Source: Drosophila miranda (Eukaryota > Arthropoda > Insecta > Diptera > Drosophilidae). Taken from it: DNA of 64,000 nucleotides. Location of the stretch: assembly GCF_003369915.1 (NCBI RefSeq), contig NC_046676.1, positions 16,536,001-16,600,000 of the forward strand, written 5' to 3'. Positions 34,974-48,182 of this stretch are shown here, piece after piece. The notes below the pieces were generated by a model, which saw only the letters and a list, made by a program, of their open reading frames with translations, made no database searches and was not told where the DNA came from. The position numbers and the translations under genes were made by a program. Within the stretch, counting starts at the first letter, position 1. The number at the start of each line of letters is the position of its first letter.

Positions 34974-36950
34974 ACTCTCTCACTCTGCATTGGTGTTCTG
35001 TCTGCCTCCCCACTGTAATGGACTGGAAAAAATGCGGCAGTCGAATGCGGAGTTGAATGAACAGCTTCTTTGTGCGTACTTTGTTTTTCTTTGTGAGCCA
35101 TATATACCTAGGTATGTGCGTACATATGTATATACATAAATATAAAAATGCAGTTATGTATGTAAATTATTATTTTCCTGAAAACTGCATCCAACATCAA
35201 CCGTCTACCCCGTGTTCAGGAGCTCTACCCTAATTACAGCCACATACAGCCGTAACAGAGTTCGTTGTATCTATGTATTTCGGATGCAACATCTGTTCGG
35301 AGGAAAAGGCAAAAGTACCATTTAAAACAAAACGAATTTATACAATAATTACGAGCAATAAATGTACACAAATACATATGTACATATCTTTAATTAAAAG
35401 CTCGGTCTCGGCTCCAATTAAAGCAACAAGAAGAACTTTGGACATGCCGAAGAGATCATGATCCTCTCTCCTCATCTCGATCAGCTCCACACAAGCTTAC
35501 TGTTTACTGAATTATTTATTTATTTGTTATTGGACCACATTCCAGTTAATTGTATTTAATGGGCTGAATCAATCAAACTTAATGATTGATCGGGAATGCA
35601 AATTTGTCGCGTCGTCGCGCCGAAAAAATGTGTGCCGCGGGCTGCAGCAGATGTAAAAAATTATGCAGCAATGAGGCATAACATTTTATTGCACTCTTTG
35701 ACAGTCGACCGCGATGAACTGGCTATTTTTAGTCCCTTTGTGTGCGAAAGCGATCAACGGCGATCGCAATCAGGAACAGAGCCGTCCGACTTTGTTTTTC
35801 CTTGTGTTTCCATCAACCCCGAGTGACATATACTCTAATTTACTATCCTTGATTGTGTTTTAATAAGCTAAATATGAATTATAAATTGTGCGATATTCTT
35901 AATGCTTAGTAACCGGTGATATTTCTGGGGTATATTAATTTGGCTTGTGACTGAATGATCTTCTGATCTCGTGCAAGAGTATCCCGCACGTTGTAATTAT
36001 GTAGCATTAAGTAAGTTTTAACATTGTAACAAATTTTCATGGGAATCTATGTTGAAGTATTTTATAATTTTCGAGCGTGGAAGCGTTTTGCCAGCACAGA
36101 GCTGGCCCAAATCTTTAAGTGCTGATAAGAAAGTGCTCTTTTAATGATAGTATAGTTGAACGCGTGCTATTGTACTTGTAAAAACAAAAAACAAACTTTT
36201 TAATTTACAAGACACTTGACTTTATTTTTGTTGCTCCCTTCAAATGTTGTTTACGCTTTGATTCGATCTCACGCATGAGTCCTGCCCATGATAGAAATTA
36301 TAATGTTTATTACGGTAGGTAAAACAGGATACTAGGTCGATACACATTGATACATAAATCTATGTATCAAAATATGTACATATTTGCATACATAATCGTA
36401 TTATCCGGCAAAAAACGCCCTGATTGGGACTCAAACTACGCAGTAGAAATCCTCAGAGGGTGAAAAATCGACACCGGAAATTTGAGTAAGGTGGAGCAAG
36501 AGAGTCTCAGCTCCACCATGTTTTTGCACGGAAGCAAATTGCGTAATATGGATTAATTCACTACTTACCTTGTAAAAAAGTTAAAAGCTTCGCTACTCCT
36601 CAATTATTTATATAAAATGCTTCTACTGTTGGATATCAAAATATGTTCAGTGTCTGTTAACTTTAATTGTAATTATAAAAACGCCTCTGCAGCGTTGCAA
36701 TTTTTAGTAACTTTTGCCACTCTTGTTTTGCTTGCCAATCCTTGGCTACTGTTTCGTTTGAGATACTGGAGCTGCAGGATAGGTTTGACTTTGAAGTCTC
36801 CTTTGCTAAATATAAGCGAACCAGGGCGTACGCTTAAATGTAATAATTGAGATTGCGCAGAGCAAGGTAAGATTTTGGCAGTTCAAAAAGTTAACCGTTA
36901 TAGCTTGGTACAGTGGAACTAGTTCGTTGCTAGATGTGTTTATTATTTTT
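32007..36950. other. Gene-poor region between Drat and Cyt-b5, first part
   Basis: About 5 kb of AT-rich, non-coding-looking sequence. Short open frames occur (for example 33042-33341 and 35596-35826), but they lack coding character. It holds a pure CT run at 34935-34968, many TACATA-type words and a segment at 32225-32300 with AATTCGAAATTCGAA-like symmetry. It is probably regulatory or intronic to unseen leader exons. Confidence 0.5.
34935..34968 (+). repeat. (CT)n microsatellite
   Basis: An uninterrupted CT run of about 34 bases inside a longer pyrimidine-rich stretch (34924-34988). CT/GA runs can bind GAGA factor in flies, but no gene start is evident here. Confidence 0.85.
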
Positions 36951-36964
36951 ATTTGTTATTTTAA

Positions 36965-37075
36965 ATCAAATCAAATATCGAAATAGGGTAATTTGATTTC
37001 CGATCATGAACGGAAACAATTACCTAAAACTTGAATTTAAGAGCAGTTCAGGGGAAAGATATCGTGTTTTTGTCG
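36965..37075 (+). repeat. Dispersed AT-rich repeat, partial copy 2
   Basis: Contains AATTTGATTTCCGATCATGA, ACTTGAATTTAAGAGCAGTT and CAGGGGAAAGATATCGTG, in the order seen in the copies at 1880-2170 and 48757-48975. It is shorter and diverged. Confidence 0.5.
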
Positions 37076-37255
37076 TCGTCTCGGGATCTATTCCACATGG
37101 TACAAAAAGATACCGTCGTGCCGACGCAGGTTTTTTGAATTTTCGCTATCTTAAATCGCACTTTAGTGCATCATTTATTCCAATGGATTGCATTTAAATC
37201 CCTGTCGCTCATTCACTTTCAAACAATTTCTATTTGGCGCGTATCCAGTCGATAG

Positions 37256-37263
37256 TATCGATA
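37256..37263 (+). promoter_or_regulatory. Isolated DRE motif TATCGATA
   Basis: A perfect DRE about 1.1 kb upstream of the Cyt-b5 ATG. No transcript start can be tied to it from sequence alone. Confidence 0.3.
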
Positions 37264-37439
37264 GCCGAACTTGAATCGGGTAAAGTAACAATGAGACTTA
37301 TTCCATGCATAATGTTGCGGGCGACATTAATTTATAAGCCCTGGTTTAGTCAAAGTACAATACAATGCGGGTACTTGAAAGTAGATAATCTTGTAGAAAA
37401 TTTATTCAAATTATGTGGACAAAGCTGAGAGATCTGAAT

Positions 37440-38010
37440 TTTTTCGGTATTTTTTTAGGTCAAAATTGAACCGACGGTATATTTACGGTATATCGGTATA
37501 TAATGGTATATTTTGCCAGTTTCATCAATCTATTAAATTTCATTTTCAACGTTATAAAAGCTATTATTTAAATTAAGTCAATCAAGTAGAAAACTGATTC
37601 ATCAATCGTATAAAATTGAGTGGGCATGGCTTAATTTTCTATATAGATAGTATTATTCAACGGAATATCAAAAACTAAGAATAGGTATAGTAGAGCTAAA
37701 AATCGTCAAAATTTTTACGGTATATTTCGGTATATTTCTGAGGGTCAGACCGTATATTTTAGGGACAAGTCCGCGGTCACTTTCGTTTTTTTCTTCCCAT
37801 TTTTGCTAAAACCTCTTTTTACGCAAAATGCAATAAAAGCAAGTATTAAGAATACACCAGTTAACTAGAAAATTGATTCATCAATCGTATAAAATTATGA
37901 TGGCATGGCTAAATATTCTATCTAGCTAGCAATATTTCACGGAAGATCAAAAACGAGGAATATCTAAAATAGAACTTGAATTCGTCAGTATATTTACGGT
38001 ATATTTTTCA
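37440..38010 (+). repeat. Repeat family R, two direct units left of Cyt-b5
   Basis: Two related units, at about 37555-37760 and 37865-38005, each contain TAGAAAA(C/T)TGATTCATCA, ATCGTATAAAATT, GGCATGGCT, a CTATATAGA-type word and ACGGAA(T/G)ATCAAAAAC, followed by CGGTATATTT motifs. The reverse complement of this block recurs three times at 44160-45420. I cannot assign a transposon class. Confidence 0.65.
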
Positions 38011-38194
38011 AATGAGATTTTTCAAATCGAATGATTAACAATAGTGATGTAAGTTTGAATGAATACATCGATGTCGATTTAAACAAATGTATACCATCTA
38101 TAGTAAATTTGATTCATTTTAAGTCAAATATGTTTACGGCATTGCTGTGTTGCTGCTTACAGACGACAAATACGCAATGATATGAAATTAATCT

Positions 38195-38296
38195 ACCGAT
38201 GTTTTGCAAAACATCACTCAACATCGGCAGCAGCAAAAACATCGGAAAACATCAGTAAACATCGGCAGAAAAACATCGATGTTTTTTTACATCACT
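38195..38296 (+). repeat. Cluster of ACATC(G/A) words upstream of Cyt-b5
   Basis: About 100 bases with seven ACATC words on the plus strand (ACATCGG three times, plus ACATCAC, ACATCAG and ACATCGATG) and GATGTTTT inverted at both ends. The core AAACATCGATGTTT is palindromic. It sits roughly 80-180 bases upstream of the Cyt-b5 ATG. Confidence 0.6.
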
Positions 38297-38375
38297 AGCT
38301 CGAATGATTAACAATTAAACGCAACGCAACGCGTATTAGCAATCAAATCAACAAGTGAAGTGATCAACATTCAAC

Positions 38376-39781
38376 ATGTCTGGCGATGGCAAGAAAAGTT
38401 TTACGCGGGCCGAGGTTGCTAAGCACAACACCAACAAGGATACCTGGCTGCTCATCCACAACAGTGTGTACGATGTCACGGCGTTTTTGAACGAGGTGAG
38501 AAATCGACTGGGGTGACAACAACAAGATTGGTACACGTCGAATCTAGGACGCCCTTATCTGAGGCTTTGTCTACAATGCTGGAGTACCTGGAAAGGCAGA
38601 CACTGGCAGGCAGAGGCAGACACACATGTGCTCATGAAAAATGCACCCTGCGTGTGAACAAAAACAGTCGGAATTAGATTTGTACTTTGACCCGTGAACA
38701 TTGATTGACCTGTGGCTGATGTCGACGATTATATTTCGAGTTTCACAGAAATTTCTAGTAGACATCGGCACGTTGCTTTTTCTTTGCTCCACCACATCTA
38801 TCCGAGCCCCCTTTTAGCTGTCGAAACTGCTGTTGCCTTCCGCTTTGTCTGTTTAAATCGCTCGACGCTTTGAGTTGAGAAACTATCCGCTCACAATATT
38901 CATAACTATGTACGTGGATACATATGTATGTACATATGTATTGTACGCGCACATGGGTATATGTAGCGAGGGGTCAAATGTTAAGCAAAACCTGGGTCCG
39001 CATTTGCATCTCATTTGGGTGGGTAGACAATTCCTATGCAATACCATTGTTATTGGGTGTAATATCATATCATTTGCTTTACTCCATCACCCCGATGAAG
39101 CAGGTCTAAGATACCGCCTCGCCCCCACTGATATCATTGAGATTGCTTCGTGCACTCTTGATAAGCTGGCTAGAACCTCAAACTAACGATGACGCTGCAT
39201 TTTGTGGCTTGAAAATAGTAATAGTGTGGATGACAATGCTTCGCACTTCAGTTTAATTTCTAATTCCAATGTCTGCCGCAGCCGCTCCCAGGAAACGAAA
39301 CAACCACTAGTCGGTCATGTTTTAAACATTCGCCCGATCACCGTGATCTTCGCTGTTTGTGTTCCCTTTTTTCGTTACTTGTGGATGTATTCTTTCAGGG
39401 TCATTCATTAGCATATTTGGCCAGCATATCAATACCAGCAACGATGATGTATGCGAATATTTATTTTCCTTTCTTTTCCGTTCCTTTTTGCAGCATCCCG
39501 GCGGCGAGGAAGTGCTAATCGAGCAAGCCGGCAAAGATGCCACAGAGAATTTTGAGGATGTGGGACACAGCAACGATGCCCGTGAAATGATGACAAAGTA
39601 CAAAATCGGAGAGCTGGTGGAGAGCGAACGCACCAGCGTAGCGCAGAAGTCTGAGCCCACCTGGAGCACGGACACGCAGAACGAGGAGAGCTCGATGAAG
39701 ACGTGGCTGCTGCCCCTGGTCCTGTGCCTGGTGGCCACCCTCTTCTACAAGTACTTCTTCGGCAGTGCCAAGCAGCAGTAG
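38376..39781 (+). CDS. Cyt-b5: Cytochrome b5
   Basis: A small heme protein anchored in the ER membrane by its C-terminus; it donates electrons to desaturases and some cytochromes P450. Two exons, 38376-38495 and 39494-39781, give 135 residues. The heme-binding fold shows [20 protein letters not shown], the first axial His in HPGGEE at the start of exon 2, and the second in GHSNDA. A hydrophobic tail anchor ([19 protein letters not shown]) ends the protein, followed by GSAKQQ. The length is within one residue of the known fly protein. The intron is about 1 kb and contains no other gene that I can see. AATAAA polyadenylation signals occur at 40142 and 40151. As a tail-anchored protein it is a plausible client of Get3 at 42692-43924. 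Confidence 0.96.
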
Positions 39782-40362
39782 AAGACATTAGGAGCCAGAA
39801 GAGACTACGCCTGCTTCAGCGGAACGGCCGTGCGTTCCTCCCACTTACCACTTAGTTAGGTATACACGCAATCTACAAATCACACTCGGTCTGGACCCGG
39901 ACGCTTGTAGAGGATTAGTTAATGGAATGGGATCCGATGATTGCATGGACAGGAGCAGAAGCAGGGCGTAGTGATTTTTTATAGTACATTTCTGCTAAGT
40001 TTTAAAGATAATTCTGCTGGATGTTTTTTAGCATTTGACCTTCTTTTGTACTCTTACTCTTTGTAATTCCTTCAGGCGGTGGGCTTGGCTTGAGCTCTGT
40101 TATTAATGATATTCTAACTTTGCGACACAAAACGAAAACCAAATAAAAAAAATAAAACATCTAATATGTTTGTGTACGTTGAACAGATTTCGAAAAAAAG
40201 AAATGAAAAACTTATTCAGTTTTATTTGTTAGTTCATCTGGGAGAAACCATATAAAAATTCAATATTTTAAATATCTAAATTTCAGCTGCTGCAAGTGGA
40301 TATTCTCAACCGAAGGAAAGTAGACCGGCGCCAACCCAGACAGATCTAGAACATTCCCCACA
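39782..40362 (+). other. Cyt-b5 3' UTR and Gpo2 5' flank
   Basis: The first part is the Cyt-b5 3' UTR ending near the AATAAA words at 40142 and 40151. The remaining 200 bases are the leader and promoter of the next gene. No other gene is seen. Confidence 0.6.
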
Positions 40363-42510
40363 ATGGCCAAGATCCTGCAGATGGCAGTGATGTTTGGCAG
40401 TTCCAAGCTGGCCAACAGCAATTTTTCATATGATGATATGTCCAACGGAGTGGAGCAGATTCCACAGATGAAGCGGGAGCTGCCCACGCGCAAGTTTTGC
40501 CTGGACGCCTTCAAATCGAACATGTACGATGTCCTCATCATTGGCGGCGGCGCAGTAGGAGCCGGTTGTGCCCTGGATGCGGCCACGCGGGGCCTTAAAA
40601 CGGCCCTAGTCGAGGCCGACGACTTTGGCAGCGGCACTTCTTCCAAGTCCAGCAAGCTGTTGCACGGCGGCTTCAGGGACTTGGAACAGGCGATAAGGCG
40701 TTTCGATCGTGCCGCCTTTCGGCGCGTGCAGAGCTCTCTGATGGAACGAAGCAGCATTGGGAATCTGGCGCCGCATCTCAACCAGCCAGTGCCAATCATG
40801 CTTCCAATACATCACTGGTGGCAGGCCCCCCTCTACTACCTGGAGCTAAGCTTGTACCACATGCTGGCTCCTAAGGGAACAAAGAGCTTCCAGTATCTCA
40901 GCGCCGAGGAGGCTGTGGATATATTTCCAATAATGCGAAGAGGGGATCTCTTTGGAGCCTTTATCTTCTACGAGAAGCAGTATGACGATGCCCGCATGTG
41001 CCTCTCAGTGGCATTGACGTCGGCCCGCTACGGAGCAGACATCTGCAACCACATGAAAGTCGAAAATCTGATCAAGAACAAGGATGGAAATATTGGCGGC
41101 GCCAAGGCCGTTGACCAGCTGTCGGGCAAGTCCTACAAGATAAGGGCGAAGATTGTCATAAATGCCACCGGACACTTGAGCGACAGCGTGCGCTTGATGG
41201 AGGATCCCTTGGCAGAGCAGCTATGCACTAGCAGCTGGGGTTCTATTGCCGTCTTTCCGCGTTTCTACTGTCCCGAGAATGTCGGCGTGTTCGATCCCCA
41301 CACGAAGGATGGTGGTTCGATATTCTTTCTTCCCTGGCAGGGACACACTCTCGTGGGAACCAGCAACGAAGTCTTCGATGAGCCTGGAAATACGTCTGTA
41401 CAGCCGCAGCCGTCGGAGCGAGAAGTGCAGTGCCTGCTGAACGGAATCAAGCATTTTGTCAGCCCCAACTTCGATGTGCGCCGGTGCGACGTTCTTGCTG
41501 TTTGGGGCGCCTTCAAGGCAATGCCGGTCGAATCGGCATCACTGAATAACACCCTACTGAAGAATCACGTCGTCAACCTGGGTCCCAGGAACATGGTCTC
41601 CATTGTGGGTGGCACCTGGTCCTCGTTCCGCATGCTGGCCGAAAAAGCCGTCAACGCTGCCATTAAATACGGCAATATAGACGTTCTCCGGCCACATTCG
41701 GTAACGGCGGACGCTTGCAAGCTTGATGGAGCCAATGGGTGGTCGCCAAGGATGTTCATACGGTTGGTGCGGGACTTCGGCATGGAGCGTGATGTCGCCG
41801 AGCATCTCTCGAACACGTACGGTTCCAATGCCTTCAAGGTGGCCGTTAACGCCACCAGTAGCGGCAAAGGTTGGCCCATAGTCGGAAAGAGGCTACACTC
41901 GGAGTTTCCCTACATAGAGGCCGATGTAAAGCAGGGCGTGAGAGACTATGCCTGCACATTGGTCGACATGGTGGCTCGCCGGCTGCGCGTGGCATTCCTC
42001 AATGTGCAGGTGGCGGACGAAATCCTGCCACAGGTGGCGAACGTTATGGGCCGCGAGCTGAAGTGGTCCAACGAGCGCAAGGCCAAGGAGATTGACGATG
42101 CGCGCAGATTTCTCAATACCCAAATGGGCCAGCTGAGCGAGGATCCCATCCATCTCAGCATCCCCATTAAGATGTCAGTGCGGCAGGTACAGAAATATGT
42201 GACGCACTTCAGGAGCCTAGAGGAGAACAACACCGGCTACGTGACAATCAACAACTGCTGCAAGGCGATGAAGGCGATGGGTGTCAAGGAAGTGCCCGTC
42301 GATCTGATGCACAACGTTCTACGCGACATCGACTGCCACGCACAGGGAAAGGTCAATCTGTACGAGTTCCTGCTGCTCATGTCGGCCGTAGTTCAAGGGG
42401 ATACCGAATACCTGCGCTACGCCAAGATTTGTGTAGATCAAAAGCTTATGTCTGTAAGCAACCACCATCCCCATACAGTACCAGTGGAGCGGGCATGCGG
42501 CGGACTTTAA
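40363..42510 (+). CDS. Gpo2: Mitochondrial FAD-dependent glycerol-3-phosphate dehydrogenase paralog
   Basis: Enzyme of the glycerol-3-phosphate shuttle on the inner mitochondrial membrane: it oxidises glycerol-3-phosphate to DHAP and passes electrons to ubiquinone. A single exon of 715 codons. The FAD-binding GGGAVGAG lies at residues 61-68 and is followed by FGSGTSSKSSKLLHGGFRDL, typical of the family. INATGHLSDSVR and GSIFFLPWQGHTLVGTSNE are further landmarks. The C-terminus has an EF-hand pair region, but the second loop (DIDCHAQGKVNLYEF) is longer than a canonical 12-residue loop and the first lacks the first Asp, so calcium binding looks weakened. The lack of introns, when most neighbours have several, suggests a retrotransposed copy. 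Assignment to Gpo2 (CG2137) is by recalled position. Confidence 0.9.
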   Translation: MAKILQMAVMFGSSKLANSNFSYDDMSNGVEQIPQMKRELPTRKFCLDAFKSNMYDVLIIGGGAVGAGCALDAATRGLKTALVEADDFGSGTSSKSSKLLHGGFRDLEQAIRRFDRAAFRRVQSSLMERSSIGNLAPHLNQPVPIMLPIHHWWQAPLYYLELSLYHMLAPKGTKSFQYLSAEEAVDIFPIMRRGDLFGAFIFYEKQYDDARMCLSVALTSARYGADICNHMKVENLIKNKDGNIGGAKAVDQLSGKSYKIRAKIVINATGHLSDSVRLMEDPLAEQLCTSSWGSIAVFPRFYCPENVGVFDPHTKDGGSIFFLPWQGHTLVGTSNEVFDEPGNTSVQPQPSEREVQCLLNGIKHFVSPNFDVRRCDVLAVWGAFKAMPVESASLNNTLLKNHVVNLGPRNMVSIVGGTWSSFRMLAEKAVNAAIKYGNIDVLRPHSVTADACKLDGANGWSPRMFIRLVRDFGMERDVAEHLSNTYGSNAFKVAVNATSSGKGWPIVGKRLHSEFPYIEADVKQGVRDYACTLVDMVARRLRVAFLNVQVADEILPQVANVMGRELKWSNERKAKEIDDARRFLNTQMGQLSEDPIHLSIPIKMSVRQVQKYVTHFRSLEENNTGYVTINNCCKAMKAMGVKEVPVDLMHNVLRDIDCHAQGKVNLYEFLLLMSAVVQGDTEYLRYAKICVDQKLMSVSNHHPHTVPVERACGGL

Positions 42511-42691
42511 CACTCTGAAGGCTAGCATGTTGTTAATGCTTGTAGTATCAATCCTTGTAGAGTATTTCACGTAGGAACGGATCCTTTGGGACCGAGACCA
42601 TAAATAGAATTTATTTGAAGCATTCCAATTCACACATAATTCGGTTAGTCACAAGTATTTGTGGTAATGCATACACTTTGTGGATTTTTTC

Positions 42692-43924
<1,233 letters not shown>

Positions 43925-44159
43925 ATTGCCAAACCAATCAAGACAACGCGAAAGAAAATTAAGTAAAATTAGGAATTTTTTTTTAGGTTTTAAGTTACCA
44001 TGCTACCCTTAAGTAGCGTAGGATTCTATGGCCGCCCGCCTACGTGAAGGTGGAGATTGCCGAGTCAAGGAATAGATGTTGGAGTACTTGATGTTTTTAC
44101 ATCAATTGCTATTGTTGTGGGCGGAGAGCGGGTGGCGCGACGCGACGGTGAGTCGGAAT

Positions 44160-45420
44160 AATAAAATTTTGACATAAATTTTTTTTTTATCGTAAAATAT
44201 ACCAAAATATACTTTGTCAATTTAAAAATATACCGCAAATATACTGACAAATTCAAGTTATATTTTACATATTCCTCGTTTTTGATATTCCGTCGAATAT
44301 TACTAGCTATATAGAACTTTAAGCCGTGCCCACATAATTTTATACGATTAATGAATCAATTTTCTACACAGTTGGTTAGTTTTTAGTCCTTGCTTTTATT
44401 GTATTTTGACTAAAACAAGGTTTAAACAAAATAGTTCAACAAAAAAAACAGTCGCAATGTTGCTGGTATTTGAAGACGTGATGCGTGTATAGCCTTTGTA
44501 CACCCTATTTCGCTAATTTTATATGAAGATCAAACGTAATTTATTAAGACCTTTTCTCAAATTGATATTCTTTAGACATATTCAAGTACATTATTAGTAT
44601 CTTGTATATATTTATGTCGATCCTGATACCTACTGAGCCTTGGAAGACAAACATTTTCTCAATTATATAATATCCTTTTCTCTAGGGTATGAGAATTATT
44701 GTTGTCAACAGCTATTCACCAATAAATGCTCGTTTTTGATCTTCCGTCGAATATTCTTAGCTATATAGAACATTTAGCCATGCCCACATAATTTTATCCT
44801 ATTGATGATTAAAGTTTTTCAAGATTGGCTAGTTTTTAGTCCTTGCTTTTATTGTATTTTGGCTAAAACTAGGCAATAACAAAGTAGTTCAACAAAAAAA
44901 ACAGTCGTAATGTTGTTGGTATTTTAGGTCACGATGCGCGCATAGACTTTTGTATACCCTATTTCGCTAATTTCATATGAAGATGCAACGTAATTTATAA
45001 ACTCCTTTTCTCAAATTGATATGTTTTAGACATATTCATGTATATTTTTAGTATCTTGTATATATTTATCTCGATCCTGATACCTACGGAGCCTGGGATG
45101 ACAAACATTTTCTTAATTCTATAATATCTTTTTCTCTAGGGTATGAGAATTAGTTTTGCCTGTAATTATTGTTGTCAACAGTTATTCACCAATAAATGCT
45201 CGTTTTTGATCTTCCGTCAAATATTCCCAGCTATATAGATCTCTCAGCTTTGCCCAGAAAATTTTATATGATTTCTGAATCAATTTTGATCAGGATTAAC
45301 TACTTTTTAGTACTCGCATGTATTTTATTTTGACAAAAAAACGGTTTTAACAAAAATGTTCAAAAAAAAAACAGTCGCCATGTTGTGACGTCAATGTTGC
45401 TGGTATTTGCAGGGTTGCCA
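44160..45420 (-). repeat. Repeat family R, tandem array with ~460-base period
   Basis: CGTTTTTGAT followed by (A/C)TTCCGTC(G/A)AATATT starts at 44277, 44731 and 45201, giving periods of 454 and 470 bases. Units 1 and 2 also share CATATGAAGAT, the CTCGATCCTGATACCTAC-type word and TCTCTAGGGTATGAGAATTA. Unit 3 is cut short near 45420. The unit start is the reverse complement of the repeat at 37440-38010. No open frame is found. Confidence 0.7.
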
Positions 45421-45864
45421 TGCTACTCATAAATTAGATTTAGTTCAACTGGCGCAACAGCCAAAATTTGAATAATCAAATCACCGTAGATTCGAAATCA
45501 ATCAAGAATTGCCTAAAAAACATTGCATGGTGGCTCTAGTACTCGAATAAAGATCATAGTCAAGTATCGCGCCACTGTGTATGTTATTGCGACCAATTTC
45601 TCAGGGCTCTGCTTCTTTCTTTCGTGCCTATTAAATGCACAAAAGCGGGAACGGAACGCAAGAAAATCACAATAAAGTGTCGCGGATGCTTGGCGTCTCT
45701 GTCTCCGCTCCCGCGCTCGCTACGGCCGGGACTGTTTATTGAGCAAATCGCGAGCTTATCACAAACAAGCCCTAGAAAGCGAAAATTGGAAAATACAAAA
45801 AAAGAATACATATACATATGTATAATTATTAACCACAAGCTTCACAAAAGCTGGCTCCAGTAGC

Positions 45865-45872
45865 TATAAATA
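45865..45872 (+). promoter_or_regulatory. TATA box candidate
   Basis: GCTATAAATAG matches the TATA consensus (TATAWAWR). A start about 30 bases downstream would produce a leader ending at the splice donor at 46149. No clear initiator was found at the expected spot. Confidence 0.4.
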
Positions 45873-45895
45873 GTGCCGAAAATACATTTAAAATT

Positions 45896-46148
45896 CGGAT
45901 GGCTAACGTTGGTTTTTCTTTATCGTGAATCGCAAATCTCTTAGGCTGCAAATTCCATTGTCGCACCTCGCCGAGTTCCTTTCCAGTTCGCAGTGATCGC
46001 AGTAGCGGGCAAAAGCCCGGCCCGCCTAGACTATTTGTCTCGCCTAGTGCAGACGTACTCACCCATTAGTAAACCCAAAACAAAGTTCTTTATCGCGTAT
46101 CGCGTCATACGGAAGCTGTGCCCCACCGTCCACCCACCATCAGCAGGG
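45896..46148 (+). other. Candidate non-coding leader exon A (perhaps Corin)
   Basis: The segment is bounded by the TATA candidate upstream and by AGCAGGG followed by GTAAGT at 46149. It has no long ORF and is more GC-rich than its surroundings. It could splice to the Corin leader acceptor at 59850, nearly 14 kb away. The start is a guess. Confidence 0.35.
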
Positions 46149-47960
46149 GTAAGTAATATGGAAATCTTTATACACACAATCCGACAGCTCATCTAAAAAA
46201 ATGTTGAGAGAGCTCACGTAAATAACGACTGCAAATAGTACAGTAGATATCGGCTATAAGTGAATTTTATGAACGATAAAGAGAAAGGAAGGCCCAAAAT
46301 ATTTGTTTCCATACCGATCAATCGTTGCCATTTTTAAGACATTATATTTCACTTAGCTTAAACTTTATTACAAAAAAAGAAAATCTTCCCAAAAGACGTT
46401 TCTTTTGGGCGATTACGAGCTATTGTATACTGCATCGGAATTCATTCACTTATAGTGCTTAACAGGAATCGGATGTCTCACCTTTCTGATACCATGCTGG
46501 TACGAATGGGAATATTTTTATCATAAATAGAATAAAGGAAATTCCTTCCACTCGTGGCAGCTAGTAAATTAAATACACATCAATTAATGGTAAATAGATA
46601 ATCTATTGACAATTCGATTTTTAGATATTGGCTCCCTGTTATTTGCAAGGCTAAAAATACATTTTGTACCGCGGTATTAGTTGACATTCCATTTAGGCCG
46701 AAACAGTTCAATTTCAATCAGTTTCAAAGTGAGGGTAAAATGATCTATCTATTTATTTCCCACCCCTGTTTCATTAAATATAAGCGCTTTAAATTTTATG
46801 ACCATTTCAGCTTTGGTCCAAAGCACACACAATACACATGCAAACATATACATGTATGAATGTTTGTACATATATACCAACATACGCGCCCTTTCCCCCT
46901 TTTGTACGGGGGCTCGCGTGGACGAAAAGTGGAAAGTTAAACAATAACACTTCCATAAACAAAAAACCCAACCGCACAACCCACAACACCCCACCCCACC
47001 CCACACACACCCACACACACACAAGCACACCAACAACTGCAGACGTATTCCAGGGAATGCCAATTTTGTTGAAATAAGCGTTTCAATTACCTGGACCTCC
47101 CCTTTACCCATACCACTCATGTATGTATGTATGTACATACGTATATATACAACTTTCAAAACCAACTCTGACCTGTCCTGCGGTTAGCACAAGGTATATT
47201 AAGTTAAAGGTAAGCCAGCACCTACGCCAAGCACCCTGCCTTCATCAGATCTGCCAAATAGAGGCTATCGTGAAAAGGCTTGTGTGTATGTATGTAACAA
47301 ATGTTCTTATCAGGCGCGTTTTGATAGGGAAATTTCCTCACCTCACCCCCAGCTCCAGGGCATGTTTGGGATCAACATATTTTGTTGAGTGTACTTTATC
47401 ATAGCTTAGCACCTGACAATTTGCTATGAGGTATACGGCCATTTCTCTTTCTTTCCCTCTTTCTTCATCGCGGGATTTTCCCTCTCCCCCCCTTAGCCTT
47501 CGCCTTGTCTTTTGCAATGTGGTGGCTGCTATGCTGTTGTTGCCGTTAGCTGCGCATCGTCTGAAACGAGTCCCTCCCCGGTTGCTGCTCCTGCAGCATG
47601 ATGGCTGTCGTTGCCGCCTGTCTCTTCTCGCCTGCCAGGCAACGCTTTTGAGACACGAAGCGCAGCGGCAACTAATTTAATTAAATCCGATTAGTGAGCC
47701 GAGCAGTGGAAACTTTTAGAGTCCTTATCGCTTGGCTTCTTGTTGCCGCTGGAAACGGCTCCTCTCCCGCCCTTATCATACTTATCCTACTATCCTCGTT
47801 CCCTTTTTAGCTTAATGCTCTGCCACTCTTCGAACTGAATTATGTTGAGCATTTCGGGTTTTAAACAATTCAATCCGTTTGGTAAATAAAAAAACGAAGA
47901 GGTCGTGGCGCGCCACGTGCATGCAACAGGCTCCTTCCGCCCCCGCCCACACAGCGAAGG
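46149..47960. other. AT-rich and simple-sequence stretch
   Basis: Non-coding-looking sequence. It contains a CCCCA/CA-rich run at about 46985-47025, TGTATGTA-type words near 47119 and a CT-rich patch near 47440-47490. No gene is supported. Confidence 0.5.
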
Positions 47961-48182
47961 TCTATTGAGTTGACAGCCCCATCAGTCACTCGCAGAAATC
48001 CCGTTGAATCACGGGCCGCAGTTCTGCATAAAAAAACAAGAGGGCCGGAATTTCCATCGCAAAGAACGACCCTTCCTTTGCTGTGCTATGCCTCTGTTCG
48101 ACATTCCCAAGCACACTTCAGCCGGCGGCACTCCAGCGACAGCGGATTAGATTCCACAAGTCAAAGGATTCGACGGAAGTCG
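47961..48182 (+). other. Candidate non-coding leader exon B (perhaps Corin)
   Basis: A comparatively GC-rich segment ending in GGAAGTCG followed by the strong donor GTAAGT at 48183. ATCAGTCACTC near 47980 contains an initiator-like TCAGTC. It has no protein-like ORF. A role as an alternative first exon is inferred. Confidence 0.35.
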
